The notes: a model not told the origin generated them from the letters alone. A stretch of DNA of 12,750 nucleotides from Undivivens sp041652635 (GCA_041652635.1 JBAZGW010000039.1:1-12750), one strand, 5' to 3'; shown: positions 1-7,589, numbered from the stretch's first letter. Translations and numbers: made by a program.

Positions 1-1
1 C

Positions 2-3000
2 AACGACAAGGTCTTCCTGGCAAATACCTTTTTTCATGAAGCCGCCCATGCGATATTCTTTTATTTGAAATGTGTATCTGGAGGTGCCGTAAATCTGGGC
101 GTTTCCCGGAAGACGGACAAACACGCAGCTGAAAGGAAGGTATCCGGGGATGACGTGGTTAACTATTTCAAGAATTCGCCTGTGCACGCATATCTGCGGC
201 AGGATCCGCTCTATAAAGATTATTACGACGCGCGGGGTAATATAAGACCGGAGTATTTGAATCTTGCGGTATCGGAAGCGTTCGCCTATACGCTGGAAGC
301 GGTGTTGTCATTGAGCGGTTATAACGCGATCAGGGCTCCGGTGAGCTGGGAGGACGTGGAGTTCCTCGTAGCCAAAGGTTTTCTGCCGGATTTATTCTTT
401 CCCGAAGGTTTCCTGGAAAAATACGATATGCCGAAGCAGACCGTGCTTTCTCAGGAATTTTATTATGCGCTCAGCGGGTACCTTTATGCCGCCGGCCGGA
501 AAGAGGAAGCGTTCGCGTTGTTCGACCGGATATCCGTGAGGTTGCCGCAGAAAGCGGCCGGCTATTTGATTTTTTTGGCTAAAAATGAAGGAAATAGTGT
601 TTTTCAGACGTTCCTTGAACGGGCGCTGGATAAAGGTTATCTGCGGGCGAAAGAGAGCGCGGCGATATTCCTGGGATTGCCGGAAGCCCTGTTGAATATT
701 TATATTCTGTCGCTGCGATCGGCAAATGAAGAGAGCGCGGAGCGGGTATGGAGTTTATTCCTGCGAGAGGCCTCAAAAACCCCGCCGGCGCTTATCGGCA
801 TGATCTCAGCGGAACTGCCTTATGAGGTGAACGGCAGGATACTCTCGGCATTCATTGTGCTTTCTGATGAAAATCAGCGCGCCGACGCGCAAAGCGGTCT
901 CTTCCGGGAGCATTTTGCCGATAACGATGGTTCAAGGTTTTTGATAATAAAAGCGATCCGGGAAAAATCCCCGGAGCCGCTGCGGTTGTTGACGAATAAC
1001 GGCAGCGGTGCTGCCGGCGGTAAGTCCGCCGCCATATTCCGGAGTTACTTTACCAATGATGGAGGTGCGGCTGCGGCGGAGGCGGGATACGCGAGGATTG
1101 AAGATAAAGGCATGCCTTTTGAGGAGGCAAGGTTATATAAAGGGCTTGCCGTTGAGAGGGACTATCGTAAACAGGCGGTGATCGCCGGGACACTGGGAAT
1201 AGTTATAGCGCCGTTTTCCGAAGACGTCTACCGTTTACTGCACCCGTTGTATGTCGCCTATGACATGGCGGTAAAACGGCAGATAAATCCTTCCAGCCGC
1301 AGGACAAATGGAATATATTACGGCGCCGGAGTAGACGTTTCGAATTTTCTTCTTTCCACCAACGCCGCGCACGGCGATTTTATAGCTTATTACAACAGCG
1401 CCCTGACTGTCCAGGAATTGGAGAATATCCGTCATTACGATATGAACGGCCGTTCTGAAGATCAATCGGAAAAACAGAATGATTATCTGAAGTGGAAATC
1501 CAGGCTGGGCTTCGGAGCAGGCAAAAGGCTGGAGAAGAAAGAGGATATCGCGGCTAATCTGGCCTTGGAATTGAAAATGCTGGGGGTTGACCTTTCACGG
1601 GTGTCCGCAGGGAAAGATTCAAGAGACTGCCCGGAAATACGTTTTTATTGGGCCTATCCCGGAGAAATGGAGAGAGAATACAGAGTATCTTTTATCGATA
1701 AGAGCGAAGTGGAAAATACGGAGGTTTTGTATGGAACCTACGATGTGTATTATCAGAAAGCGGGCATGGAGATTCCGTACGGTTATCGTTCGTTCCCGGG
1801 CCGTCCGAGTTTTTTACTGAAGATATACGAACATATGGTGCCCGGAAGCTGGTTCATTACCGATGATTACGCCCAGAAAGTAAAGATAGCGGATCTATCG
1901 AGTGAATTCCCTTTGCCGTTCCCCACAGTCCCGGTAGAGGTCAATCGGATGGTAAGGGATTCCATCCTGGAAATACATAAAGAGAGTTCATCTTTATATA
2001 TAAGCGATCCCGTGGCCTGGAGTTATGGCTGGGATATGCGCATGCGCCGGGTCCCGGAAAACAAACCGTTTTTGAATATGGACGGCGGCAAAAATACGGA
2101 TTTGGCCGGCACTCAGCCCTGGACGGGAAGGATAACGGACGTGACGGGCAATAAGTTTTTACGGAATAATCCGTATTTCCTCGCTTTGGCGGCAAAATCA
2201 GTGCCTCAACTGCCGAATTCAGGGTTGTTGGGTATCGGGGGGGAAAACTATAACAAGCTCAGGAGGAACAGTAACCCTTTGTATCTGATGACTAAAGATA
2301 TAGACCACCGGAGAGACCTGCCTGCCGGATATGCGACGGTATCCGGGTTGCGTAAGCCGCGTATCACTACGCGGCATCTGCCGTCCCATCTCTCGGAAGT
2401 CCCGAGAGTAGAGCTGTTTCTGCCGGATAAGGACATATTTCTTACCAGTAACGCTTATAACGGCTCCCAGGGGTGCGTGAAATTAGGCGTCCTTGCGACT
2501 GGAGAGCCGGTCGCCTTAAAAGCATATTTTTCCGGGGATATAAGCGTTAAGGAATCGATGGATAGATTGCTGGAAAGTTATAGAGTTGGGCAGATAGCCG
2601 ATGACCTGGGGATAGGGCCGTGTATGCACGGTCTCTTTGAGGACGATATCGGCACACTCTGGATGGTGATGGATATTGTGCCGGGAGATTTTCCTCCGGG
2701 AGCCGGTGAATTCATTAAGGCTTGGAGCATAGAAGAATTCATTGAAATAAACGAAAGGCTTGAAAAAGCGGGTTGGATCACGGATGATTTTCAATATTAC
2801 ATTACTCCTAACGGACACGTTGTCGTGATAGACACGTATTTTATGGCTGAGGATATATTGCCGGGCATAGAATTGTTTTCATCGGAATTAGCCGGATTCT
2901 TGAAATACGCCGGAGATGACGTGAGGGAACAATTCGCGGGATTGACCCGGGGGGCGGTAATCAAGGATAAAGACGGAGGAGACGCTGATCTATCCATAGT

Positions 3001-3388
3001 TCCGGCAACGTCCGGCATAAATGAGCCGGCCGGGCACCTTTTAAATCAGGATGCGAAAGGCGGGATTGATTTTCGAAGTCTGCCGGTAACGGCACAAAAC
3101 GCCGATGTTTCAGTGAAAATGATATTGCCTTCGCGGCCTGCGGCGGTTATCCCGGAGGCGGAACTCGTTAAGGAGTGGAACGTTATCAGGGATCTGATCA
3201 GCTCCGGGAATATCCCGGCGGCAAAAAAAATAAGGGATTATTGGATATCTGCCGGCGGTAACGGCTCCGGAGAAAAAGAGAGAGTGCTGCGCTGCGTTAT
3301 GGAAATAATGCGTATGGAGGAGGAATGCGCCGTGCCATGCGAGCAGGGTTTATTGGAACTCTTAGGGGCGTTGGAATCAGGTGTTTAA
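2..3388 (+). CDS. Large multidomain protein, 5'-truncated: zincin-type HEAAH motif, methyltransferase-like and kinase-like regions
   Basis: The frame is open to the left edge, so the true start lies outside; the TTG at 65 is probably internal. At least 1128 residues are visible. The first codons read FFHEAAHAIFF, with HEAAH at nt 35-49, the zinc-binding HExxH motif of metallopeptidases. A Glu in SEAFAY (nt 275-277, about 80 residues on) could be the third ligand. A long, probably helical stretch follows. At nt 1322-1336 GAGVD resembles methyltransferase motif I, and near 1819-1870 IYEHMVPGSWFITDDY resembles the late 'LKPGGxFIxxD' strand, suggesting a Rossmann methyltransferase-like domain. 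Near 2450-2860 lies a kinase-like region: GSQG loop (2462-2473), VALK lysine (2519-2521) and a DFG-like VIDT Asp (2831-2833), but no clear HxD...N loop. No membrane segment is visible in this part. I do not recognise the whole protein. The reading frame is certain; the domain calls are motif-based inference. Confidence 0.85.
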   Translation, partial: NDKVFLANTFFHEAAHAIFFYLKCVSGGAVNLGVSRKTDKHAAERKVSGDDVVNYFKNSPVHAYLRQDPLYKDYYDARGNIRPEYLNLAVSEAFAYTLEAVLSLSGYNAIRAPVSWEDVEFLVAKGFLPDLFFPEGFLEKYDMPKQTVLSQEFYYALSGYLYAAGRKEEAFALFDRISVRLPQKAAGYLIFLAKNEGNSVFQTFLERALDKGYLRAKESAAIFLGLPEALLNIYILSLRSANEESAERVWSLFLREASKTPPALIGMISAELPYEVNGRILSAFIVLSDENQRADAQSGLFREHFADNDGSRFLIIKAIREKSPEPLRLLTNNGSGAAGGKSAAIFRSYFTNDGGAAAAEAGYARIEDKGMPFEEARLYKGLAVERDYRKQAVIAGTLGIVIAPFSEDVYRLLHPLYVAYDMAVKRQINPSSRRTNGIYYGAGVDVSNFLLSTNAAHGDFIAYYNSALTVQELENIRHYDMNGRSEDQSEKQNDYLKWKSRLGFGAGKRLEKKEDIAANLALELKMLGVDLSRVSAGKDSRDCPEIRFYWAYPGEMEREYRVSFIDKSEVENTEVLYGTYDVYYQKAGMEIPYGYRSFPGRPSFLLKIYEHMVPGSWFITDDYAQKVKIADLSSEFPLPFPTVPVEVNRMVRDSILEIHKESSSLYISDPVAWSYGWDMRMRRVPENKPFLNMDGGKNTDLAGTQPWTGRITDVTGNKFLRNNPYFLALAAKSVPQLPNSGLLGIGGENYNKLRRNSNPLYLMTKDIDHRRDLPAGYATVSGLRKPRITTRHLPSHLSEVPRVELFLPDKDIFLTSNAYNGSQGCVKLGVLATGEPVALKAYFSGDISVKESMDRLLESYRVGQIADDLGIGPCMHGLFEDDIGTLWMVMDIVPGDFPPGAGEFIKAWSIEEFIEINERLEKAGWITDDFQYYITPNGHVVVIDTYFMAEDILPGIELFSSELAGFLKYAGDDVREQFAGLTRGAVIKDKDGGDADLSIVPATSGINEPAGHLLNQDAKGGIDFRSLPVTAQNADVSVKMILPSRPAAVIPEAELVKEWNVIRDLISSGNIPAAKKIRDYWISAGGNGSGEKERVLRCVMEIMRMEEECAVPCEQGLLELLGALESGV

Positions 3389-3420
3389 AAGTCAAAGACG
3401 GCGGTAGTGTTGAATTAGTT

Positions 3421-3498
3421 AAAAAAGAGGCGTTTGCGCTATCCGGCGGTTTGTTTATCAGCCATAAGCGATCCTTGCCTTGAGCAAACGCCTTTTTT
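3421..3498 (+). terminator. Intrinsic terminator after the large multidomain gene
   Basis: Perfect 10-base arms AGGCGTTTGC (3428-3437) and GCAAACGCCT (3484-3493) are followed by a T run ending at 3498. An A run (3421-3426) precedes the left arm and can extend the pairing after a two-base interruption, so it may also work on the minus strand. The 46-base loop is unusually long and can fold internally (GGC/GCC). It lies 40-110 bases after the upstream stop and just before the next promoter, so it separates the two units. Confidence 0.85.
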
Positions 3499-3499
3499 A

Positions 3500-3528
3500 T
3501 TGCTTTTTAGTAGGACATTTAGTATAAT
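3500..3528 (+). promoter_or_regulatory. Sigma-70-like promoter of the HTH-Fic/radical SAM operon
   Basis: TTGCTT (3500-3505) and a perfect TATAAT (3523-3528) are separated by 17 bases. The predicted start near 3535 gives a leader of about 40 bases before the ATG at 3574. The promoter begins directly after the upstream terminator. The -35 matches consensus at only three of six positions, so an activator or moderate basal strength is possible. Confidence 0.7.
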
Positions 3529-3561
3529 CGGTTCTATTGTAACTTTAGGACAGATGTCCTA
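3511..3561 (+). promoter_or_regulatory. Candidate operator: three copies of TAGGACA around the promoter
   Basis: TAGGACA occurs at 3511-3517, inside the -35/-10 spacer, and again at 3546-3552. Its reverse complement TGTCCTA at 3555-3561 forms the palindrome TAGGACAGATGTCCTA, with 7-base arms and a GA centre. The palindrome lies between the predicted transcription start and the ribosome binding site (AGGAGG, 3564-3569). This is classic geometry for repression, and the first downstream gene carries an N-terminal HTH, so autoregulation is a natural inference. I cannot assign the motif to a known regulator. Confidence 0.6.
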
Positions 3562-3573
3562 TGAGGAGGGAGT

Positions 3574-4476
3574 ATGGTCCGGCTCGGCGACGACAATGAC
3601 AGGATAACGAAAATAATGCGCGCGGCGGGGATTTCTCGTTCGGAACTGGCCAGGCGGCTCGGCGTCAGCTATAAGACTGTTTATCGCTGGCTGGACAGGG
3701 GCGTTAAACCGCATCCGGCGCAGCGCAGGGAACTGGAACGTATTTTTCGTGAGTTCGTGGATCTGCCGGGTGAGCTTTATGCCCGCAGGAAAGAATTCAT
3801 TCCCCTTTTGCGGGAGGTCAGGGGCAATGCGGCATTGAAAGAAAAGTTCATTATTGAGGCCGCGTATCATTCCGGGGCGTTATCCGGAAGCAGGATGACC
3901 AGGGAAGATCTGCGTTGTATTTTTGCCGGCAGTAAACCGCGCGCCAGGGAGTTGAAGGAGATACTGGAAAGCCTGAATTTGTTGAATGCCGCGCGTTTTA
4001 TGCTGGAGAATTCGCGTCCGGGTTTTAGGGCAGGGCGCGGATATGTCTTGAAACTTAATGAGATTGTAATGTATAATTTCACGAATCGGATGCCCGGCAA
4101 ATTCAGGGCCCCCGGTGCCTTCGAGCCCGAGTTCCAGCTGCGCTTGAACCGCCTTTTGAGAATGTTAAGCGCGGTTTCTGTCGACCCGGTTAGGGAGGCC
4201 GCGCGTTGTTACGCGGAATTTATTGCCGTAAGGCCGTTTTGCGGCGGTAATGCCAGAGTGGCGCGGCTGCTTATGGATACGCGTTTGTTGTCCTGCGGAC
4301 TGCCTCCGGTGATGGTTCCCTTGGAGGAGAAAGAGACGTTTTCGGATATAGTCGAACGCGTCCTCAGCGGTGATGTTGAAAAATTGTCGAAGTTCATTTG
4401 CGAGTGCGCGATGAGAACAGCCGGTTTTCTCGGCGTGGTTAAAATGCCCGCGGGGGGTGATCTTGGAAGAACGTGA
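3574..4476 (+). CDS. HTH-Fic protein with degenerate active site
   Basis: 300 residues. The ATG is preceded by AGGAGG four bases upstream. Residues about 11-45 form a helix-turn-helix (SRSELARRLGVSYKTVYRWL). Residues about 85-285 have the layout of a Fic domain: an N-terminal helix (EAAYHSGALSGSRMT, 96-109), a GKFR segment (175-178) and the signature helix FIAVRPFCGGNARVARLLMD (216-235). Family knowledge: the Fic signature is HPFxxGNGRxxR, whose His is essential for nucleotidyl (AMP) transfer, and the inhibitory helix reads (S/T)xxxE(G/N). Here the His is Arg220, the Asp-equivalent is Gly224, the second Gly is Ala227, and the inhibitory Glu is Ser104. AMPylation by the usual mechanism therefore looks unlikely; a role as a DNA-binding, ligand-sensing regulator is inference. 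It overlaps the next gene by 20 bases, and TAGGACA sites lie at its promoter. The Fic call is firm; the function is open. Confidence 0.8.
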   Translation: MVRLGDDNDRITKIMRAAGISRSELARRLGVSYKTVYRWLDRGVKPHPAQRRELERIFREFVDLPGELYARRKEFIPLLREVRGNAALKEKFIIEAAYHSGALSGSRMTREDLRCIFAGSKPRARELKEILESLNLLNAARFMLENSRPGFRAGRGYVLKLNEIVMYNFTNRMPGKFRAPGAFEPEFQLRLNRLLRMLSAVSVDPVREAARCYAEFIAVRPFCGGNARVARLLMDTRLLSCGLPPVMVPLEEKETFSDIVERVLSGDVEKLSKFICECAMRTAGFLGVVKMPAGGDLGRT

Positions 4477-6946
4477 TTATTCAAAGTGGTACGCGGGTGT
4501 TTATCCGGAATTGACCGGCAGAGGGTTATGGCTGCGGGGGGGCGAGATCAATACCCTGCCCCAAGAAGAATCTTCGCGCCGGCCTTTTCGCGCGCTTTTC
4601 TGCCGCCTTTCCACTTACGCGGATACGGCCGCGTCTTTTACGCATTCTTTTCTTTACGAAATAGCCGCATCCATCCCCGAAGTCTTCCCCGATTTGGCTT
4701 ATCTGCCGCCCGCGCAGGACGCGCGGATATTTTTTCGGGACGAAGTCCCCTGGCTTATCGGCACGCAAACTAAATACGGGCCGGATAAATTCCAGCTGAT
4801 AGGTTTTTCTAATTCGATTATCCAGGAGTTGGTCAATCTGCCGCAATTCCTGCGCAACAGCGGTATTCCTTTGAGCCGCGGGGAGCGCCTGAAGAAACCG
4901 GAAATACCTTTGATTATTCTGGGCGGCGCCAGCGCCGCGTTTACCTCGGCGCTCTTGGGGCAGGATTCCTGGGTGGACGGTATATTCGTCGGGGATAATC
5001 CTCAGGATGTCAAGGCGCTGTTGGAATGTTGCCGCGCGGGATATGCCGCCGGAAAAAACAAACCGGAGATATTGCGCGAAATGTCGCTGGTGAACGGTTT
5101 TTTTCTTTCGGACGCCCTTCCTTCGGCCGGTAGCGCGCGGCCCCGAGTCCGGGAAGAAGTTCTGTTGCCGGAGAAAGGAGTGGTTTCTTATTGTGAGGAG
5201 GAGATAGGCACCGGTTATCTGCCGTTGAGCCGCGGGTGCAGAAGTATGTGTTCTTTTTGCGCGGAAAGCTGGCTGCGTAAACCTTTTCAGCAATATCCGG
5301 TATCGATACTCATACGTTCGGCGCTGCGGATGAAAACCGAGATGGGGCTGGAAAAGATCGATCTGTTCGGTTTTAACGTCAGCGACCATCTGGGGTTTTA
5401 CGGTATTTTAAGCGGGCTGTCTGAGATCTTTCGCAGTGTGAGCATAAAGAGCCAGCGTTTCGATGTGCTGGGAAGGGAACCGTTGCTTATCGAGTATGAG
5501 TCTGCCGCCGGTAAGAGCGTTTACAGCTGTGGGCTGGAAGGGATATCTTCCCGTCTAAGGCATTTCTTGAATAAAGACCTGGATGAAAAGCATCTTCGTT
5601 CCGGGTTCGAGTTGATCTTAGGTTCCAAGGCCAGGCAGTTGAAGATATTCCTGTTGGCCACAGGGCTGGAAGAGGAAGAGGATTTTAAAGAATTCGGGAT
5701 ATTTCTTGCCGGTTTGAAACAGCAGATGAAGCGTTTTTCTTCCTGCACGCGCGTGGTGCTTTCGCTTACTCCCCTGGTAAGGTTTCCCTGGACGCCGTTG
5801 GAATTCGACAGCGCGCTAGGCCTGCACGGGAATTGCCGGGCGATAAGCGCGCGTATCGCCGAACTGGCCGAAGAGCAGCATTTTGAATTCAGGCAGTCGA
5901 TGTCCGCGCAGGAATGGCTCCTGTCGCAGGTGCTTGCCAGGGCGCCGGACGCCAGGGTAAGCGTGGCGTTGCTTACGGCCGCGGATAATACGGGTTTTGT
6001 GTATCATCACGGCACAGGCACGGAATTCATTCCGGCATTTATTTCGGCTTTACGCGAATCCGGACTGGAAGAAGGAGTTCTATTGAGCGGTTTTGACTTG
6101 GAGCAGAGCCGGTTAAAATCCTGGGCGGGATTGGATACGGGGGTAAAAAGGGAATTGCTTTGGGACATTTACCGTGAATGTTTAAGGGGCGGATCTCTTG
6201 GGGCGGGAAAGCGCGTTCCAAGGGCAGGCGGCTGTCCGGGGCAATTACGTTTGAAGCCCCCTGAAGGCGGTTTGGACGATTATCTGGACCTTATAAAGGA
6301 ACAGCGTTCCGCCGAGAAAGCCGTCGTTTTCCGGGTGGATTTTGCGGAGCGCGCGCGGGGAGTCCCGGCGCATTACCGCGGCCTGGTTTTGGCGAGAGCC
6401 TTGATGAAGGCTGAGCCGAGGCTGGCGCCTTATTTTAGAAGGTATATTTCTTCTCTTTGGCCGGAGAGCGAAGGCTTATGCTGGGTTACCGGAGCGGATA
6501 TTGTTAGTTTGGGCTGGGGTAAGCAAGCGGATCAGTATTGGCGGGAAGGCAAATGTTCTTCGGATTTGATCGCGCGGGTGAACGCGGAATTAGGCAATTG
6601 GGGTGTTTTTCGCGGCGTGCTGCCTGCCGGGCCGGAGAAAGAATTTAGTTTATCGATTGAATCGCCTTTTGAGTTCCAGCCGTTGGAGTATTTTAAAGAA
6701 CACGGGGTGAAATACGAGATGCGTAAGGAAGCGGAGGGCGCATACAGGATTTTTCTGCAGGGCGATTCCCGCAAGAAAGATGTGGTCAGGGAACTCTTTT
6801 ATAAAGTGACATCCGGTAACGTTCAGACTCAGTTGTCGCTTATCCCCGGAAAAAAGTTGGATTTGAACGAGTTCCTCTTCGCGGTATTTCTCATTTTAGA
6901 TAAGAAGAACCTGCCGTTTATACATGTTAAGGCGGAGGCAGTATAA
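4457..6946 (+). CDS. Radical SAM protein with B12-binding-like N-terminal domain
   Basis: 829 residues if started at GTG 4457, which overlaps the Fic gene by 20 bases. No good Shine-Dalgarno is visible and the start is uncertain; TTG 4463 is an alternative. Residues about 1-200 resemble the cobalamin-binding-like domain of large radical SAM proteins, including IPLIILGGASAAF (150-162), GIFVGD (175-180) and an earlier FQLIGFSNS (112-120). The cobalt-coordinating DxHxxG motif is not evident, so B12 binding is doubtful. The radical SAM core starts at SRGCRSMCSFC: Cys261, Cys265 and Cys268 form CxxxCxxC, which binds the 4Fe-4S cluster that cleaves S-adenosylmethionine. A typical 'GLEGISSRLRHFLNK' segment follows at 359-373. 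The last 200 residues are an accessory region I do not recognise. The layout resembles the TIGR03960-type family of unknown substrate. Shared transcription with the HTH-Fic gene is very likely. Radical SAM is confident; the substrate is unknown. Confidence 0.82.
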   Translation: MILEERDYSKWYAGVYPELTGRGLWLRGGEINTLPQEESSRRPFRALFCRLSTYADTAASFTHSFLYEIAASIPEVFPDLAYLPPAQDARIFFRDEVPWLIGTQTKYGPDKFQLIGFSNSIIQELVNLPQFLRNSGIPLSRGERLKKPEIPLIILGGASAAFTSALLGQDSWVDGIFVGDNPQDVKALLECCRAGYAAGKNKPEILREMSLVNGFFLSDALPSAGSARPRVREEVLLPEKGVVSYCEEEIGTGYLPLSRGCRSMCSFCAESWLRKPFQQYPVSILIRSALRMKTEMGLEKIDLFGFNVSDHLGFYGILSGLSEIFRSVSIKSQRFDVLGREPLLIEYESAAGKSVYSCGLEGISSRLRHFLNKDLDEKHLRSGFELILGSKARQLKIFLLATGLEEEEDFKEFGIFLAGLKQQMKRFSSCTRVVLSLTPLVRFPWTPLEFDSALGLHGNCRAISARIAELAEEQHFEFRQSMSAQEWLLSQVLARAPDARVSVALLTAADNTGFVYHHGTGTEFIPAFISALRESGLEEGVLLSGFDLEQSRLKSWAGLDTGVKRELLWDIYRECLRGGSLGAGKRVPRAGGCPGQLRLKPPEGGLDDYLDLIKEQRSAEKAVVFRVDFAERARGVPAHYRGLVLARALMKAEPRLAPYFRRYISSLWPESEGLCWVTGADIVSLGWGKQADQYWREGKCSSDLIARVNAELGNWGVFRGVLPAGPEKEFSLSIESPFEFQPLEYFKEHGVKYEMRKEAEGAYRIFLQGDSRKKDVVRELFYKVTSGNVQTQLSLIPGKKLDLNEFLFAVFLILDKKNLPFIHVKAEAV

Positions 6947-7030
6947 AAGGTGGGCCCTGAGAAAAGAAACGAAGCATGAGGCGCGAAGGGCGAGGGACGC
7001 GGTTAAACTGTAAAAAGAGTCCGCAATTAA

Positions 7031-7154
7031 TCGGAGCGCAGAATTCCCGAAAGCAGAGATAATGTTCGTCTTTCGGTAAGGGGTGCGATACCTGTATTTT
7101 AGTCTCGCCAATCTTTAGTGGCGGACGTTTCGTCAGTCGTCAAGCGAAGTCCGG
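7031..7154 (+). repeat. 124-base structured repeat, copy 1
   Basis: Matches 12627-12750 at 121 of 124 positions, in the same orientation and without gaps. Three hairpins are visible: CCGAAAG (7047-7053)/CTTTCGG (7070-7076); CGCCA (7106-7110)/TGGCG (7119-7123); and CGGAC...TTCG (7122-7132)/CGAA...GTCCG (7145-7153). The three differences all lie in the loop of the first hairpin, so all stems are intact in both copies. It begins 84 bases after the radical SAM stop. Its real 3' limit is unknown because copy 2 is cut by the window edge. It may be a non-autonomous mobile element or a structured RNA; it matches no riboswitch family I can recall. Confidence 0.9.
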
Positions 7155-7280
7155 CAAAGTCCCAGTGACGGAAGGTTACGGCTTTGAAACGTTACCGTGA
7201 CCCAATGCCGATACGGGCTGCGTTACCATAGCCGTTGCCGGTATTTTACGGCGGGTAATAATCCAGGAAAGAAACCCCGC

Positions 7281-7341
7281 CCTTCGACAAGTTTTAATGG
7301 AGAGCAAAGTCGAATACGCTCAGGATAAACTTCGCCGAAGG
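7281..7341. repeat. Inverted repeat CCTTCG/CGAAGG
   Basis: Terminal arms CCTTCG (7281-7286) and CGAAGG (7336-7341) enclose a sequence including GACAAG near the left end and GCTCAGGATAAACTTCG near the right. This wording resembles a short palindromic intergenic element seen in many environmental bacterial genomes (CTTCGACAAGCTCAGG-type), here apparently split by about 26 bases. The family link is from memory and uncertain. Confidence 0.45.
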
Positions 7342-7389
7342 ATTAGCCCGTGGAGTATTCATTCGATATACCTGTAATGATAATTAGTG

Positions 7390-7432
7390 GATCAAAAGAT
7401 GCGCTATTAAGCGAGGTTTTTCTCTCTTGATC
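7390..7432. repeat. Hairpin, possible weak terminator
   Basis: Arms GATCAAAAGA (7390-7399) and TCTCTTGATC (7423-7432) pair at 9 of 10 positions. An inner perfect hairpin CGCT-ATTA-AGCG (7402-7413) is followed three bases later by five T (7417-7421). The short inner stem makes termination doubtful; the outer stem alone could be a simple structural element. Confidence 0.35.
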
Positions 7433-7499
7433 AGTTTATCCTCTTGATTTTCTAACTCGGAAGCTGTTCCTGAATGTTTTGTTTGTCTGAATAATCTCT

Positions 7500-7527
7500 T
7501 TGCCCGTTCGTAGTTCGATGTTATACT
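7500..7527 (+). promoter_or_regulatory. Probable promoter of the trehalose operon
   Basis: TTGCCC (7500-7505) and TATACT (7522-7527) with a 16-base spacer; four of six and five of six consensus matches. The predicted start near 7534 gives a leader of about 165 bases before otsA, containing a hairpin, a small ORF and a terminator. A second, weaker candidate (TTGTCA at 7646-7651 with a poor -10 TTTTCT at 7670-7675) lies beyond the terminator. Confidence 0.55.
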
Positions 7528-7566
7528 AAAAACGTGAACTCCAGAGGAACTTTGATCCTAACGGGG

Positions 7567-7589
7567 TCCGGCGTGTTATTATCGCCGGA
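7567..7589 (+). promoter_or_regulatory. Leader hairpin covering a ribosome binding site
   Basis: TCCGGCG (7567-7573) pairs perfectly with CGCCGGA (7583-7589) across a 9-base loop. The last GGA of the stem is part of the GGAGG that serves the small ORF starting at 7597, so the hairpin can mask its translation. CCGGA (7585-7589) could alternatively pair with TCCGG (7625-7629) in the downstream terminator, giving two mutually exclusive folds. The regulatory role is inferred. Confidence 0.5.

Larger units (their letters stand above)
6947..7499. other. Intergenic region with repeats, no gene supported
   Basis: 553 bases with no credible ORF and no convincing terminator for the radical SAM gene. 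It contains a 124-base repeat (7031-7154), a further GC-rich stretch with possible hairpins (for example GCCGT/ACGGC near 7222-7253), a CCTTCG/CGAAGG inverted repeat (7281-7341) and a hairpin at 7390-7432. From about 7380 the composition becomes AT-rich as it approaches the next promoter. Short ORFs here lack ribosome binding sites. Confidence 0.7.

Noticed and set aside
65..67. TTG as start of the first gene
   Set aside because: The frame continues upstream to base 2 without a stop and contains a meaningful HEAAH motif, and no ribosome binding site precedes the TTG.
4526..5389. 287-codon minus-strand ORF
   Set aside because: It lies wholly inside the radical SAM gene on the opposite strand, has no recognisable domain or ribosome binding site, and looks like a shadow of high-GC codon usage.
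7031..7154. CRISPR repeat
   Set aside because: Only two copies, thousands of bases apart, far longer than a CRISPR repeat, with no spacers or cas genes.
7130..7262. c-di-GMP (GEMM-I) riboswitch
   Set aside because: Fragments such as GGCAAAG and TAGCCGTTGCCGG recall parts of the motif, but the order and the paired segments do not match the conserved core, and the next gene is far downstream.
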